This document shows, one piece after another, positions 44,364 to 53,169 of a DNA stretch of 64,000 nucleotides. The translations under genes were made by a program, and so were the position numbers. The stretch is taken from assembly GCA_002999035.1 (NCBI GenBank), contig CP027241.1, forward strand, positions 1,305,001 through 1,369,000. Direction: 5' to 3'. The DNA is from Lachnospiraceae bacterium oral taxon 500. Its GTDB lineage: Bacteria > Bacillota > Clostridia > Lachnospirales > Vallitaleaceae. Position 1 is the stretch's first letter. Each line of letters begins with the position of its first letter. A model generated the notes under the pieces. The model was given only the letters and a program-made list of their open reading frames with translations. It was not told the DNA's origin and ran no database searches.

Positions 44364-46280
44364 ATGAAACAGGAAAAGAAACTGCCGAAAGGTGCTCCCA
44401 AACTGGACTTTAAAATTGCCCGCCGGATTTTTTCGTATATGAAACCGGATCGGGGCAAGCTGATTTTAGTGGTGTTTTGTATTTTACTAAGTTCTCTCGC
44501 CAGTGCTGCCTCCTCCTTGTTTTTAGGGAAATTGATCGACAATCATATTATGCCGCTCCTCACGGTGGAGTCGCCTGTCTTCAGTGGACTTTTGCGGGCA
44601 CTGCTGATGATGGCGCTCCTATATTTAACCGGAATTACCGCCTCACTTTTTTATAACAGAATGATTGTAACCTTGGCGCAAAAGACCTTAAAACAAATTC
44701 GGGATGAAATGTTTACCAAGATGCAGGCTTTGCCGGTGCGCTATTTTGACAGTCATACCTATGGCGAGGTGATGAGCCTTTATACGAATGACACAGATAC
44801 ATTACGGCAGGTGCTGGCACAGGCTATGCCGCAACTGATTGCCTCGATGTTTACGCTGATTACGGTATTTTTCAGTATGCTTTATATCAGCGTACCGCTG
44901 ACGATTGTGGCGGTGGTTTTGATTTTCCTGGTCATGCAGGTCACCGGCAAAATCGTCGGTCGGATTGGTGTTCATTTTGCAGAGCAGCAACGGACGCTGG
45001 CAGACGTGAACGGCTATGTGGAAGAAATGATCGGCGGGCAAAAAGTGGTGAAAGTATTTTGCTATGAAGATAAGGCAAGAGAGCAGCTGCGGCGGAGAAA
45101 TCAGGCTTGGGCGGACAGTTCAACCAAAGCCAATGCCAATGCGAACATGCTGATGCCGCTGATGAATGCGGTCGGTTATTTTCAATATGTCATTATTGCG
45201 GTTTTGGGTTCTTATATGGCCATCAGCGGTATGACTAATTTTGGTCTGACCGGCGTTAATGTTATGTCGCTGGGAATGATCGCCTCCTTTTTGACCTTGA
45301 CCAGAAACTTTGTCTGGCCGCTGGGGCAGATTTCCAGCCAGTTTAATTATGTGGCGATGGCATTTGCCGGCGCCGAGCGGATTTTTGCTTTTATGGACGA
45401 GCATCCGGAAACGGATGAGGGTTATGTGACACTGGTTAATGCCCATATTAGGGAGGAGGGTCAAGTTCAGGAATGTGCGGAAAATACCGGGCACTGGGCG
45501 TGGAAGCATCCGCACCGGGCCGACGGCAGTGTTACTTATACGGAGTTAAAGGGTCAAATCACGATGGACGACGTTGATTTTGGCTATGTCCCGGAAAAAA
45601 CAGTGCTGCATGACATTACGCTCTATGCCGAGCCGGGGCAAAAGATTGCTTTTGTCGGCGCAACCGGTGCGGGTAAAACCACGATCACCAATTTGATTAA
45701 CCGCTTTTATGATATTGCCGACGGCAAAATTCGCTACGACGGAATCAATATCAATAAGATTAAAAAGGCGGATTTGCGCCGTTCTCTCGGGGTGGTGCTG
45801 CAAGACGTCAATTTGTTTACCGATACGGTGATGGAAAATATTCGCTACGGTAACCCGAATGCGACCGATGAGGAATGTATTGCGGCCGCCAAACTGGCCA
45901 ATGCCGACGGTTTTATCCGGATGCTGGAACATGGCTATGACACGGTCTTAAAGGGCGGCGGCAGCGGGCTGTCGCAGGGGCAGCGCCAGCTTTTGTCAAT
46001 TGCCCGGGCGGCGGTATCCGATCCGCCGGTTATGATTTTGGATGAAGCAACGTCTTCGATTGATACCCGAACCGAAGCCTTGGTACAGGACGGCATGGAT
46101 AAACTGATGCAGGGCCGGACGGTATTTGTCATTGCTCACCGGCTGTCAACCGTACAGAATTCGGATGTGATTATGGTCTTAGACCAAGGCCGGATTATTG
46201 AGCGGGGCAACCATGAAAAACTGATTGCCCAAAAAGGAGTTTATTATCAGCTCTATACCGGCGCATTTGAGCTGGAGTAG
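44364..46280 (+). CDS. heterodimeric ABC exporter, catalytic subunit
   Basis: 638 residues. Six membrane helices (about 25-330), an extra loop of about 40 residues before the nucleotide-binding domain, then Walker A GATGAGKTT, Walker B ILDEATSSID and H-loop AHRLST, all canonical. The signature is LSQGQRQ instead of LSGGQ, so the degenerate site is built from this signature and the defective Walker motifs of the upstream subunit. ATG 44364 follows GGAGAGG. The operon ends at the terminator at 46358-46401. Confidence 0.92.
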   Translation: MKQEKKLPKGAPKLDFKIARRIFSYMKPDRGKLILVVFCILLSSLASAASSLFLGKLIDNHIMPLLTVESPVFSGLLRALLMMALLYLTGITASLFYNRMIVTLAQKTLKQIRDEMFTKMQALPVRYFDSHTYGEVMSLYTNDTDTLRQVLAQAMPQLIASMFTLITVFFSMLYISVPLTIVAVVLIFLVMQVTGKIVGRIGVHFAEQQRTLADVNGYVEEMIGGQKVVKVFCYEDKAREQLRRRNQAWADSSTKANANANMLMPLMNAVGYFQYVIIAVLGSYMAISGMTNFGLTGVNVMSLGMIASFLTLTRNFVWPLGQISSQFNYVAMAFAGAERIFAFMDEHPETDEGYVTLVNAHIREEGQVQECAENTGHWAWKHPHRADGSVTYTELKGQITMDDVDFGYVPEKTVLHDITLYAEPGQKIAFVGATGAGKTTITNLINRFYDIADGKIRYDGININKIKKADLRRSLGVVLQDVNLFTDTVMENIRYGNPNATDEECIAAAKLANADGFIRMLEHGYDTVLKGGGSGLSQGQRQLLSIARAAVSDPPVMILDEATSSIDTRTEALVQDGMDKLMQGRTVFVIAHRLSTVQNSDVIMVLDQGRIIERGNHEKLIAQKGVYYQLYTGAFELE

Positions 46281-46357
46281 GGCGGGACTCATTTAGGGTG
46301 GGCTCGTGACATTGCAGAAACGCGAAGTTTTTCGATCAGAGGTAAGTTGAGCAAATG

Positions 46358-46405
46358 AAACGGTCTGTCAAAGCGAAAAGGATTGCTTTGGCAGGCCGTT
46401 TTATG
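46358..46405 (+). terminator. terminator of the ABC exporter operon
   Basis: A 17-bp stem (46358-46374 with 46385-46401, two G-U pairs) is followed by TTTTA. Confidence 0.82.
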
Positions 46406-46434
46406 GTTGAGAGTTGCTTTCGTTCTCCCTACAC

Positions 46435-46463
46435 TTGACGGATACCCCAGATAAAGTTATAAT
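46435..46463 (+). promoter_or_regulatory. promoter of aminotransferase gene
   Basis: TTGACG at 46435-46440, 17 bases, TATAAT at 46458-46463. Confidence 0.82.
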
Positions 46464-46691
46464 AAAACTACCCCAATATCCTTGCTTTTGTTCGGAAGCT
46501 GCGGTGCAGGATTCAGAAAAGGAAAGAAGCCGCGCGGCAGATTTCCATTTTAAGCGGGGAGAGGTATAGGGAGGCTCAAAAGTGTTTTTGCGCCGTTTGC
46601 CCGTGTTGACAGTTTGGGGTTTCAAGCAAGCAGTAATAATAGAAATTCCCGCCGCTGTAAGAAAAGCGGAGGTACAAAAGAAAGGAAAGAC

Positions 46692-47918
46692 ATGGCAGAA
46701 AGTTACGTACAAAAATTATTGGCGGACAGGATTGGCGGAAACAGGTTTGGGAAAAGGGAAAACAAAAATCATTTGGAGCAGGCAAAACAAACCTATGTGG
46801 AAAGCACGAATCAGGGTTTGCTCGATCTTAGCCGGGAAGAACCGGATGCCATGGCGGATTTTGATGTCATCGGGAGCCTGGGATATGAGGCCGGTCAATG
46901 GGGTAACCGGGAGCGGGCGGAAAACGGGATTTTAGAGTTTTGCGAAGCGGCAGCCGCTTATCTGCAAAGGGAGTTTAAGGTCGAAGGGCTGAATCCGCAG
47001 ACGGAGATTGCCCATGCCATCGGCACCCGGTCGGCTCTCAGCCAACTGGCGCTGGCACTGATCAATCCGGGAGATGTCCTGTTAAACGCTGATTTACGGG
47101 AGAACTCCTTAGTGGCCACAACCAAATGGCTGGGCGGCGAAGTCTTTTCTCTGCCGCTTTTGCCGGAAAACAAGTTTTTACCGGATTTAGAGAGCGTTCC
47201 GGCTGAGGTTTTGGCGAAAGCCAAGCTTTTATATATCAGTTATCCGAATGACCCGACCGGCGCGGTGGCCGGAAAGGCCTTTTTTAAGAAGGTGGTTAAG
47301 TTTGCCAAAGCAAATCAGCTGGCAGTAGTGCATGACGCGGGACTGGCGGCCTTGACCTATGATCAAACGGAGCCGCTCAGCTTTTTAACGATTCCGGGAG
47401 CAAAGCAGGTCGGGGTTGAGATTCATTCTCTGTCCAAAGCCTTTAATATGACGGGCTGGCGGCTGGCTTTTGCCGCCGGTAACGCCAAATTGATCCAGGC
47501 TTTTGCGGCGGTCAAGGCCGTCACCGATGCCGGACAGTTTAAAGCCATTCAGCGGGCCGGGATAACGGCGCTGAATAAGCCGGAAATTACGGCGGGAACC
47601 AAGGCCAAATATGACCGGCGGCTGCAAAACTTAAGCGAAGTTTTCGCAGAAATGGGATTTGCCGCTAAGAAACCGCAGGCCGGCTATTTTCTGTATCTGC
47701 CGATTCCCAAGGCAGCGGGAGACGGCGTGAAGTTTAAAAAAGCAGCGGACTTTGCTGAATATTTGCTGCAAAAAACCGGCGTCATCGTTTCGCCGCAGGA
47801 TCAGGCTGGTGCTTTTATTCGGGTGTCGGCGGCTTTTCAGGCCTTGGAAGCGGAAGAATACGGAGTCTATGAAGAAATTCGGCGGCGTTGTCAGGATTTA
47901 GGGCTTCTGTTTAAATAA
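46692..47918 (+). CDS. class I/II PLP aminotransferase (DapL-like)
   Basis: 408 residues. Fold-type I aminotransferase: IGTRSALSQLAL near 110, YPNDPTGAV near 182 and the PLP lysine in HSLSKAFNMTGWR near 250. The SKAFNMTGWR form and length recall LL-diaminopimelate aminotransferase and its relatives. A DapL role would fit lysine and wall synthesis in an anaerobe, but substrate residues cannot be judged by eye. ATG 46692 follows AAAGGAAAG; the earlier in-frame start has no site. It has its own promoter and is followed by a small membrane-protein gene. Confidence 0.82.
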   Translation: MAESYVQKLLADRIGGNRFGKRENKNHLEQAKQTYVESTNQGLLDLSREEPDAMADFDVIGSLGYEAGQWGNRERAENGILEFCEAAAAYLQREFKVEGLNPQTEIAHAIGTRSALSQLALALINPGDVLLNADLRENSLVATTKWLGGEVFSLPLLPENKFLPDLESVPAEVLAKAKLLYISYPNDPTGAVAGKAFFKKVVKFAKANQLAVVHDAGLAALTYDQTEPLSFLTIPGAKQVGVEIHSLSKAFNMTGWRLAFAAGNAKLIQAFAAVKAVTDAGQFKAIQRAGITALNKPEITAGTKAKYDRRLQNLSEVFAEMGFAAKKPQAGYFLYLPIPKAAGDGVKFKKAADFAEYLLQKTGVIVSPQDQAGAFIRVSAAFQALEAEEYGVYEEIRRRCQDLGLLFK

Positions 47919-47951
47919 CTATTTGTGGGAAGCGAAAGGAATCAATAAGAA

Positions 47952-48425
47952 ATGGACAAATATCAGAACAATAATTTTTCACAGGGAGTAAATGAGCCAA
48001 ATAGCCCGGTTCAGCCAGCCTATCCGCCGCAGCCGGTGGGGCAGCCCGGTCCGCAGGGCAATTATCAGCAGGCTTATCAGGGGCAGTCCGGTGCGCCCAA
48101 TGGGAATTATTATTACCGGCAGCAGCCGAATCCGCCGTATCCGGGCGGTCCGGGGAATATGCCGTATAACCCTTATGTTCAGCAAATGCCGGAAGAGATT
48201 TCAATGTGGAAGTATTTAGGCATGATGTGGGTGATGGCGCTGCCGATTGTCGGTCTGGTGCTGATGATTATATGGGCATTTTCCAATGAGGGCATCAATC
48301 GCCGCAATTATGCCAGGGCAGTGCTTTTAAATATGGTGATTGCGATGGTACTGGGTATTTTCCTGTGGGGAACGATGATGGCCATAATGTTGCAAATCAT
48401 GCGGATGTCGCAATATGTACATTAA
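47952..48425 (+). CDS. proline/glutamine-rich protein with two membrane helices
   Basis: 157 residues. The N-terminal 80 residues are low-complexity P, Q, G, N and Y, as in intrinsically disordered tails. Two membrane helices follow (about 92-110 and 122-148). The type is frequent in Firmicutes without assigned function. It is separated by 33 bases from the aminotransferase and abuts the next gene with no gap, so the three may be cotranscribed. Confidence 0.65.
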   Translation: MDKYQNNNFSQGVNEPNSPVQPAYPPQPVGQPGPQGNYQQAYQGQSGAPNGNYYYRQQPNPPYPGGPGNMPYNPYVQQMPEEISMWKYLGMMWVMALPIVGLVLMIIWAFSNEGINRRNYARAVLLNMVIAMVLGIFLWGTMMAIMLQIMRMSQYVH

Positions 48426-49121
48426 ATGAAAACGCGGGATAAATGGCCTGCCGGGTCGGGCCGGGGGCAGAAATGGAAGAAAGGAATTCAGCGATTGATA
48501 AAGATGGCGGCAGCAGTGCTTTTCATAGCGTTGTTGCTGCTGCTTGGCGTGAATGCCTATATGCTGTGGAAAACGCAACGCTACATTTTAAGCAATGACC
48601 AGATTGCAGTCGAGGCCGAAAAGGGCGGTTTTGATTATATCCTGGTGTTGGGGGCGGGTGTCCGTCCGGGCGGCGAGCCGTCGCGAATGTTGCGCGAAAG
48701 AATTGATAAAAGTGTAGAACTTTATCGGCTTTTGTCGGGAACGCCGCTGCTGATGAGCGGGGACAGCGTGGATATTTATTATCGGGAGACAGTGGTCATG
48801 GCGGCGGAGGCGGAGAAGGCCGGAGTACCGGCAGAGGGTATCCGACAGGATCCTTATGGGGTATCGACTTATGACAGCATCTGGCGTTTGAGAAAAGTTT
48901 ATCAAGGGAAAAAGGTATTGATTGTAACGCAAAAATATCACCTCAGCCGGTCGCTTTTTTTGGCTAGGGCACTGGGGATGGAAGCGTATGGCGCGGATGC
49001 GCAGAAGGTGCGCTACTATGGTCAATTGTACCGGGATTTGCGGGAGATGGCAGCCCGGCTGAAAGATTTCTTTTTGGCATTTTGGCAGCCGGCAGCGGAA
49101 TATCCGGTTGGGGATTCTTAG
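48426..49121 (+). CDS. SanA/YdcF-type DUF218 membrane protein
   Basis: 231 residues. One membrane helix (about 25-45) is followed by a DUF218 domain: DYILVLGAGVRPGGEPS near 70-86, LLMSGD near 107, the STYDS segment and VTQKYHLSRSLFLA near 168. Members of this family are linked to envelope integrity and vancomycin sensitivity, and activity is unknown. The ATG directly follows the stop of the previous gene with no clear ribosome binding site, so translation is probably coupled or starts at a later codon. Confidence 0.8.
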   Translation: MKTRDKWPAGSGRGQKWKKGIQRLIKMAAAVLFIALLLLLGVNAYMLWKTQRYILSNDQIAVEAEKGGFDYILVLGAGVRPGGEPSRMLRERIDKSVELYRLLSGTPLLMSGDSVDIYYRETVVMAAEAEKAGVPAEGIRQDPYGVSTYDSIWRLRKVYQGKKVLIVTQKYHLSRSLFLARALGMEAYGADAQKVRYYGQLYRDLREMAARLKDFFLAFWQPAAEYPVGDS

Positions 49122-49235
49122 ATACAAAAGCAGTAGCTGGCGGGATTTCAAAAGGGAATCGCAAGATCAAATAATCATTACAGTGGAAGACGATATATAC
49201 CTTATTTTTCGATAAAAGGGGGAAAGTAAAAAACT

Positions 49236-50150
49236 ATGTCCATACCAAAGTATAATGAACTTTATGGAGCTGTACTTCAATCTTTGAAAGATGGAAAAAT
49301 TCATGATTATAGGGATATGAAAAAATATGTAGCGAATGCTTTCAATCTTTCAGAGGAAGATAGGGCTTTAATGTTGCCAAGTGGAAGGCAGTCGGTATTT
49401 GATAATCGCATTGGCTGGGCCAGAACGTATTTAAAACAAGCAGGCCTTATTGAGAGTCCGTCTAGGGGCAGGCATGTTTTAACAAATGAGGGAAAAAAAG
49501 CCTTACCGGATGCGGAAAGCATTGATAACACTTATTTATTAAAATACCAAAGTTTTTCCAATTTTTATAACCATGTGCCAACAAAAGATTTGCAAACGAA
49601 TACGGCTGTAAAGGAAGAACAGTCGCCGGCTGAGGTGATAGAGGAAGCCCTAAAAGAATTAGATGATGTTTTGGCAGATGAATTGATGACGGAGGTGATG
49701 AAGCTTCCAGCGGCAGATTTTGAGAAATTGGTTATAAAATTGCTGCTTAAAATGGGGTATGGCAATGGAATTGAAGAAAATGCAGTTGTAACTTCTATTT
49801 CAAATGATGGTGGAATTGATGGGATAGTAAAGGAAGACCAGCTGGGTTTTAGTTCTATATATATTCAAGCCAAGCAGTGGGCGGTTAATCGGAAAGTAGA
49901 TAGACCTGAGATTCAAAAGTTTGCAGGAGCGCTTCAAGGGCAACAGGCATCAAAAGGGTTATTTATCACAACAGCCGGATTTTCCGCCGGGGCAAAAGAT
50001 TTTGCGAATGGCTTATATGGTTCAAAAATTGTTCTTGTGGACGGGATGCAGCTGATGAAACTGATGATAAAGCATAATCTTGGTGTATCGGTTGAAAGTG
50101 TGTACGAAGTAAAAAGAGTCGATTCTGATTTCTTCGAAGATGATTTTTAG
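49236..50150 (+). CDS. Mrr-type restriction endonuclease
   Basis: 304 residues. An Mrr N-terminal winged helix (about 5-90) and a C-terminal PD-(D/E)xK-like nuclease domain (about 165-285). The catalytic pattern is DGGIDGIV followed by IYIQAKQW (D...QxK), and the KGLFITTAGFS element matches Mrr. This would be a type IV enzyme that cuts foreign methylated DNA and needs no partner methylase. Base use is AT-rich relative to the flanks, pointing to transfer. It opens a short island with the HAD protein and a broken gene. Confidence 0.87.
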   Translation: MSIPKYNELYGAVLQSLKDGKIHDYRDMKKYVANAFNLSEEDRALMLPSGRQSVFDNRIGWARTYLKQAGLIESPSRGRHVLTNEGKKALPDAESIDNTYLLKYQSFSNFYNHVPTKDLQTNTAVKEEQSPAEVIEEALKELDDVLADELMTEVMKLPAADFEKLVIKLLLKMGYGNGIEENAVVTSISNDGGIDGIVKEDQLGFSSIYIQAKQWAVNRKVDRPEIQKFAGALQGQQASKGLFITTAGFSAGAKDFANGLYGSKIVLVDGMQLMKLMIKHNLGVSVESVYEVKRVDSDFFEDDF

Positions 50151-50340
50151 AAAATATGAGGTAGAGCGGCGGTAACGAAAGGCAGAATCGAAAATTATGC
50201 TTGCTAGTGATCTGGCAATGTTTTATCAGATAGAAACGGAATACTTAAACAGGTAAAAAAGCAGAAATGCCGAAAGATTTCTAGAAGACTTTGGAACTAC
50301 TAGGATAGAAGAAAGCGATTTAATGAGGAGATGACACTAA

Positions 50341-51474
50341 ATGAAAAAAGCACCTATTTTAGCAATCTGCTATGATTTCGATAAAACCTTATCTCCGGAC
50401 GATATGCAGGCACAAGGATATATACAATCGATAGATTACGAGGTGGCGGATTTTTGGAAAGAGTCAAATGAGTTGGCTTCAGGTAATGATATGGATCAAA
50501 ATCTTGCCTATATGTATATGATGGCAAGTAAGTCGAGAGGAAAGGTATTATTCACAAGGGATACGTTACATAAAGACGGAAGTAAGGTAAAGCTCTTTCC
50601 GGGAGTTGATACATGGTTTGACAGAATTAATAAATATGGTGAAAGCAAAAGTGTAGAGGTTGAGCATTATATTATTTCCTCTGGTTTAAAAGAGATGATT
50701 GAGGGGACGGAAGTAGCGGATAAGTTTAAAAAGATATATGCCAGTTCATTTTATTTTGACAAGGACGGCGTAGCGGTTTGGCCGGCCCAGGTTGTAAACT
50801 ATACAAATAAAACACAGTTTTTATTCAGAATTGAAAAGGGTGTTCTTGATGTAAATGACCAAGGCGTTAATTCTTATTTTGAACAGAGCCAATACAGAGT
50901 TCCATTTAGAAATATGGTATATATAGGTGATAGCGATACGGATATCCCCTGTATGAAGTTGGTTAATATAAATGGCGGACATTCAATAGGAGTATATAAT
51001 TCTGAAACAAAGGACAAGTCAAAGGTTTTCAGAATGCTTGAGGAGAACAGAATAAAATATTTTGTGCCGGCAGATTATACGGAGGGGTCAAAACTTGAAA
51101 ATTTAGTGAAACATATAATAGATAAAACAATTTCCAACGAAGTGTTGGAAGAGGTTCATTTTGAATGTATTGCTGAAAAAGCTGAAGAAACCAAAGGTCG
51201 GAGCGAAGAGGAACTTAGGAAAGAGGAATTGATAAATAAGCTTGAGGATAGCACAAGTTTTGCGAATACACATAGTATAATTGAACAACTTGCTAAAATT
51301 AACGTTTGGTCAGAAAGCCAAAAAAGTAAATTAATTAAAATTGCACTTAAAAATAACCAGGTAAAATTTATATTGAATGATAAAGATGTGAAAGATTTTT
51401 ATAATTCAATATGTGAGGGAATCTCTAATGAAGATATCGATAAGATAAGATATATTTTTACTCATAACTGTTAA
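50341..51474 (+). CDS. HAD-superfamily phosphatase-like protein
   Basis: 377 residues. HAD motifs: YDFDKTLS (nucleophile aspartate, about 11-18), IISSG near 119, a lysine region, and IGDSDTDIP near 198-206. A C-terminal helical extension of about 110 residues is rich in E and K and is not recognised. It may be a phosphatase or nucleotidase; the neighbouring Mrr nuclease suggests a defence-island context, but no named system is recognised. It is AT-rich. No clear ribosome binding site beyond a weak GAGGAGATG stretch. Confidence 0.78.
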   Translation: MKKAPILAICYDFDKTLSPDDMQAQGYIQSIDYEVADFWKESNELASGNDMDQNLAYMYMMASKSRGKVLFTRDTLHKDGSKVKLFPGVDTWFDRINKYGESKSVEVEHYIISSGLKEMIEGTEVADKFKKIYASSFYFDKDGVAVWPAQVVNYTNKTQFLFRIEKGVLDVNDQGVNSYFEQSQYRVPFRNMVYIGDSDTDIPCMKLVNINGGHSIGVYNSETKDKSKVFRMLEENRIKYFVPADYTEGSKLENLVKHIIDKTISNEVLEEVHFECIAEKAEETKGRSEEELRKEELINKLEDSTSFANTHSIIEQLAKINVWSESQKSKLIKIALKNNQVKFILNDKDVKDFYNSICEGISNEDIDKIRYIFTHNC

Positions 51475-51492
51475 GAGTAAGGAGAAATACTC

Positions 51493-51641
51493 ATGGATAT
51501 CTCAAAAAAGATTGGAAAATATTTAGAGAAAAGCTGCCAGATTGGCAGGAAATTATATATGATAATTTGGCTGATTTTAGTGATGAGTTTAAACAGGAAG
51601 TAAAAAGAATACTTGAATTAAAGAAAGGTTTCGATTGTTAA
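51493..51641 (+). pseudogene. small frameshifted gene after the HAD protein
   Basis: A short frame starts at 51493 behind AAGGAG (MDISKKIGKYLEK) but loses coding sense. Another frame from about 51528 reads LPDWQEIIYDNLADFSDEF and on to a stop at 51639-51641, with good coding character. A small indel near 51528-51535 would join them into a protein of about 50 residues. The family is unknown. It shares the AT-rich composition of the Mrr-HAD island. Confidence 0.5.
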
Positions 51642-51680
51642 GAGGGCAAGATAAAAGAGCTGAGAAAGGGGGGAACGGAT

Positions 51681-52571
51681 ATGCCGGAGCCATTTTTTGT
51701 GCAGGGAGCATTTCGAATTCATAAGACAGCAGAGCAGCCTAAAATTCGCTATCAAAAAGAGCGAAGCCGTTCCAAGGGAGAGCAGGGCGAGGAAGAAAAA
51801 AGTTCTTTTCAAAAGCTGATGCAGCAGGATCGGCCGCGGCCGGGGGCGCCGGCTTTAACAGCCGAGAAAATTTGGGAAAGGATTTTGCCGAAGTGCCGGC
51901 GTTTCCTTATTGATTATGAGGAAATTGTGGGGCTGCGCTGGCGCAATTATCCGATCGATCTTTTTTTTCAAAGCGGGGTCAAAGCGCAGGACTTAAAGGA
52001 GCCGGCGTATTTGGCGCTGGAAGATGCGGAGGAGAGCGCGCCTGTCTGGCAGGCGATGTTGCGTCGCTGCCTAGGCAATGTGGTTTTGATTCATCCCCAA
52101 GAGTGGGAGAAAATGAATGCAGATTTGGAATACGCTGTCATGCTGGCGGCGGAAACGCGCTCCATTTTAGCCAGACAGTATGCGGAAAACGAAGCTTATC
52201 CGAATCATGTCTGTATCAGCTGCGTGGTTGGAATTGACGAAGTGGGGCTGGTGGTGCGTCTGTTTTCCACCGGCGAGAATTATAAACGGGAGATGATGCC
52301 GGCGGAAAAATTGAGAAGGCTTCGGGCGGCCAGAGCCAGACGCACCGATCAGGAACTGAAGCAGGCTTTTTTAGAAAAGTTAAGACAGCAGAAGCAGGCA
52401 CTGGAAAAGTACCGGTATGATACGGCGATGGCGCAGCGGCTGAAAGTAACGTCCGCTCTTTTTGACAAAAGGGAAGTCAAGCCGGCGGCTAAGACGTCCG
52501 GCCAAAACTTGGATTTTCAGGAAAATGAGGCGGCAATTTCTCTGATGGAACTGCTGACCGGCGGGTTATAG
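51681..52571 (+). CDS. unrecognised cytoplasmic protein
   Basis: 296 residues with no signal or membrane segment. The N-terminal 50 residues are charged and disordered-looking; a mixed central region follows (about 60-200), then a basic helical segment (KLRRLRAARARRTDQELKQ near 217-235) likely to form a coiled coil. No domain is recognised. GGGGGAACGG lies before the ATG. Composition returns to that of the core genes, so it marks the end of the AT-rich island. Confidence 0.6.
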   Translation: MPEPFFVQGAFRIHKTAEQPKIRYQKERSRSKGEQGEEEKSSFQKLMQQDRPRPGAPALTAEKIWERILPKCRRFLIDYEEIVGLRWRNYPIDLFFQSGVKAQDLKEPAYLALEDAEESAPVWQAMLRRCLGNVVLIHPQEWEKMNADLEYAVMLAAETRSILARQYAENEAYPNHVCISCVVGIDEVGLVVRLFSTGENYKREMMPAEKLRRLRAARARRTDQELKQAFLEKLRQQKQALEKYRYDTAMAQRLKVTSALFDKREVKPAAKTSGQNLDFQENEAAISLMELLTGGL

Positions 52572-52657
52572 GGAGCTGGATTGGCTTTTGAGTTTTCCTA
52601 TGAAGAAAAAATGAGGGCTGCGGAGAAGGCAGGGGTAAGGTAAAATAAGGAGGTTAT

Positions 52658-53065
52658 ATGGTAATTCATGAGGCGTCTGAAAATTATTTGGAAGCAATCT
52701 TAATGCTGCGGGAAAAGCAGGAGCAGGTTCGTTCCGTTGATGTCTGTAATCTTTTGGGTTTTGCGAAATCGACCATCAGCGTTGCCATGAAAAAATTGAA
52801 AGAAAACGGATATGTGCGGATTGACCAAAGCGGTTATATTACTTTGACTGAAATCGGCGAAGCCATCGCCGCTAAGATTTATGAAAGACATGTGCTGATT
52901 GCCAAGCTGTTTGTCCTTTTGGGGGTGGATGAGGAAACGGCGCTGACGGATGCCTGCCGGATTGAGCATGACATCAGCGAGGAAAGCTTTCAGGCTTTAA
53001 AGGGGCTGTATTTCGATTTAGCCAAGCAGGAAAAAGAGGAAAAAGCCGCCGAAAAAGCAAATTAA
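52658..53065 (+). CDS. DtxR/MntR-family metal-dependent regulator
   Basis: 135 residues. An N-terminal winged helix (EASENYLEAILMLRE, then KSTISVAMKKLKENGYV) is followed by the metal-binding and dimer region with HVLIAKLFVLLGV and CRIEHDIS, as in MntR. No SH3-like third domain. It would repress manganese or iron uptake genes when metal is plentiful; no such transporter is adjacent. AAGGAGG precedes the start. Confidence 0.86.
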   Translation: MVIHEASENYLEAILMLREKQEQVRSVDVCNLLGFAKSTISVAMKKLKENGYVRIDQSGYITLTEIGEAIAAKIYERHVLIAKLFVLLGVDEETALTDACRIEHDISEESFQALKGLYFDLAKQEKEEKAAEKAN

Positions 53066-53169
53066 AAGCGAGTTTTCCCATATTTGCCGTTTTTAGGCAG
53101 GCACCTGCCGAGCAGACCCGAAGCATTTGGCAGGGAAAAAGTTGAATTAGAGAGGAATAACGGAAGTTA

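Larger units (their letters stand above)
46281..46691. other. intergenic region: terminator, promoter, long leader
   Basis: These 411 bases contain the exporter terminator (46358-46405), a near-consensus promoter (46435-46463) and a leader of about 220 bases before the aminotransferase. The sequence AAGTTGAGCAAA near 46344 faintly recalls the end of repeat family 2. No gene is seen. Confidence 0.5.
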
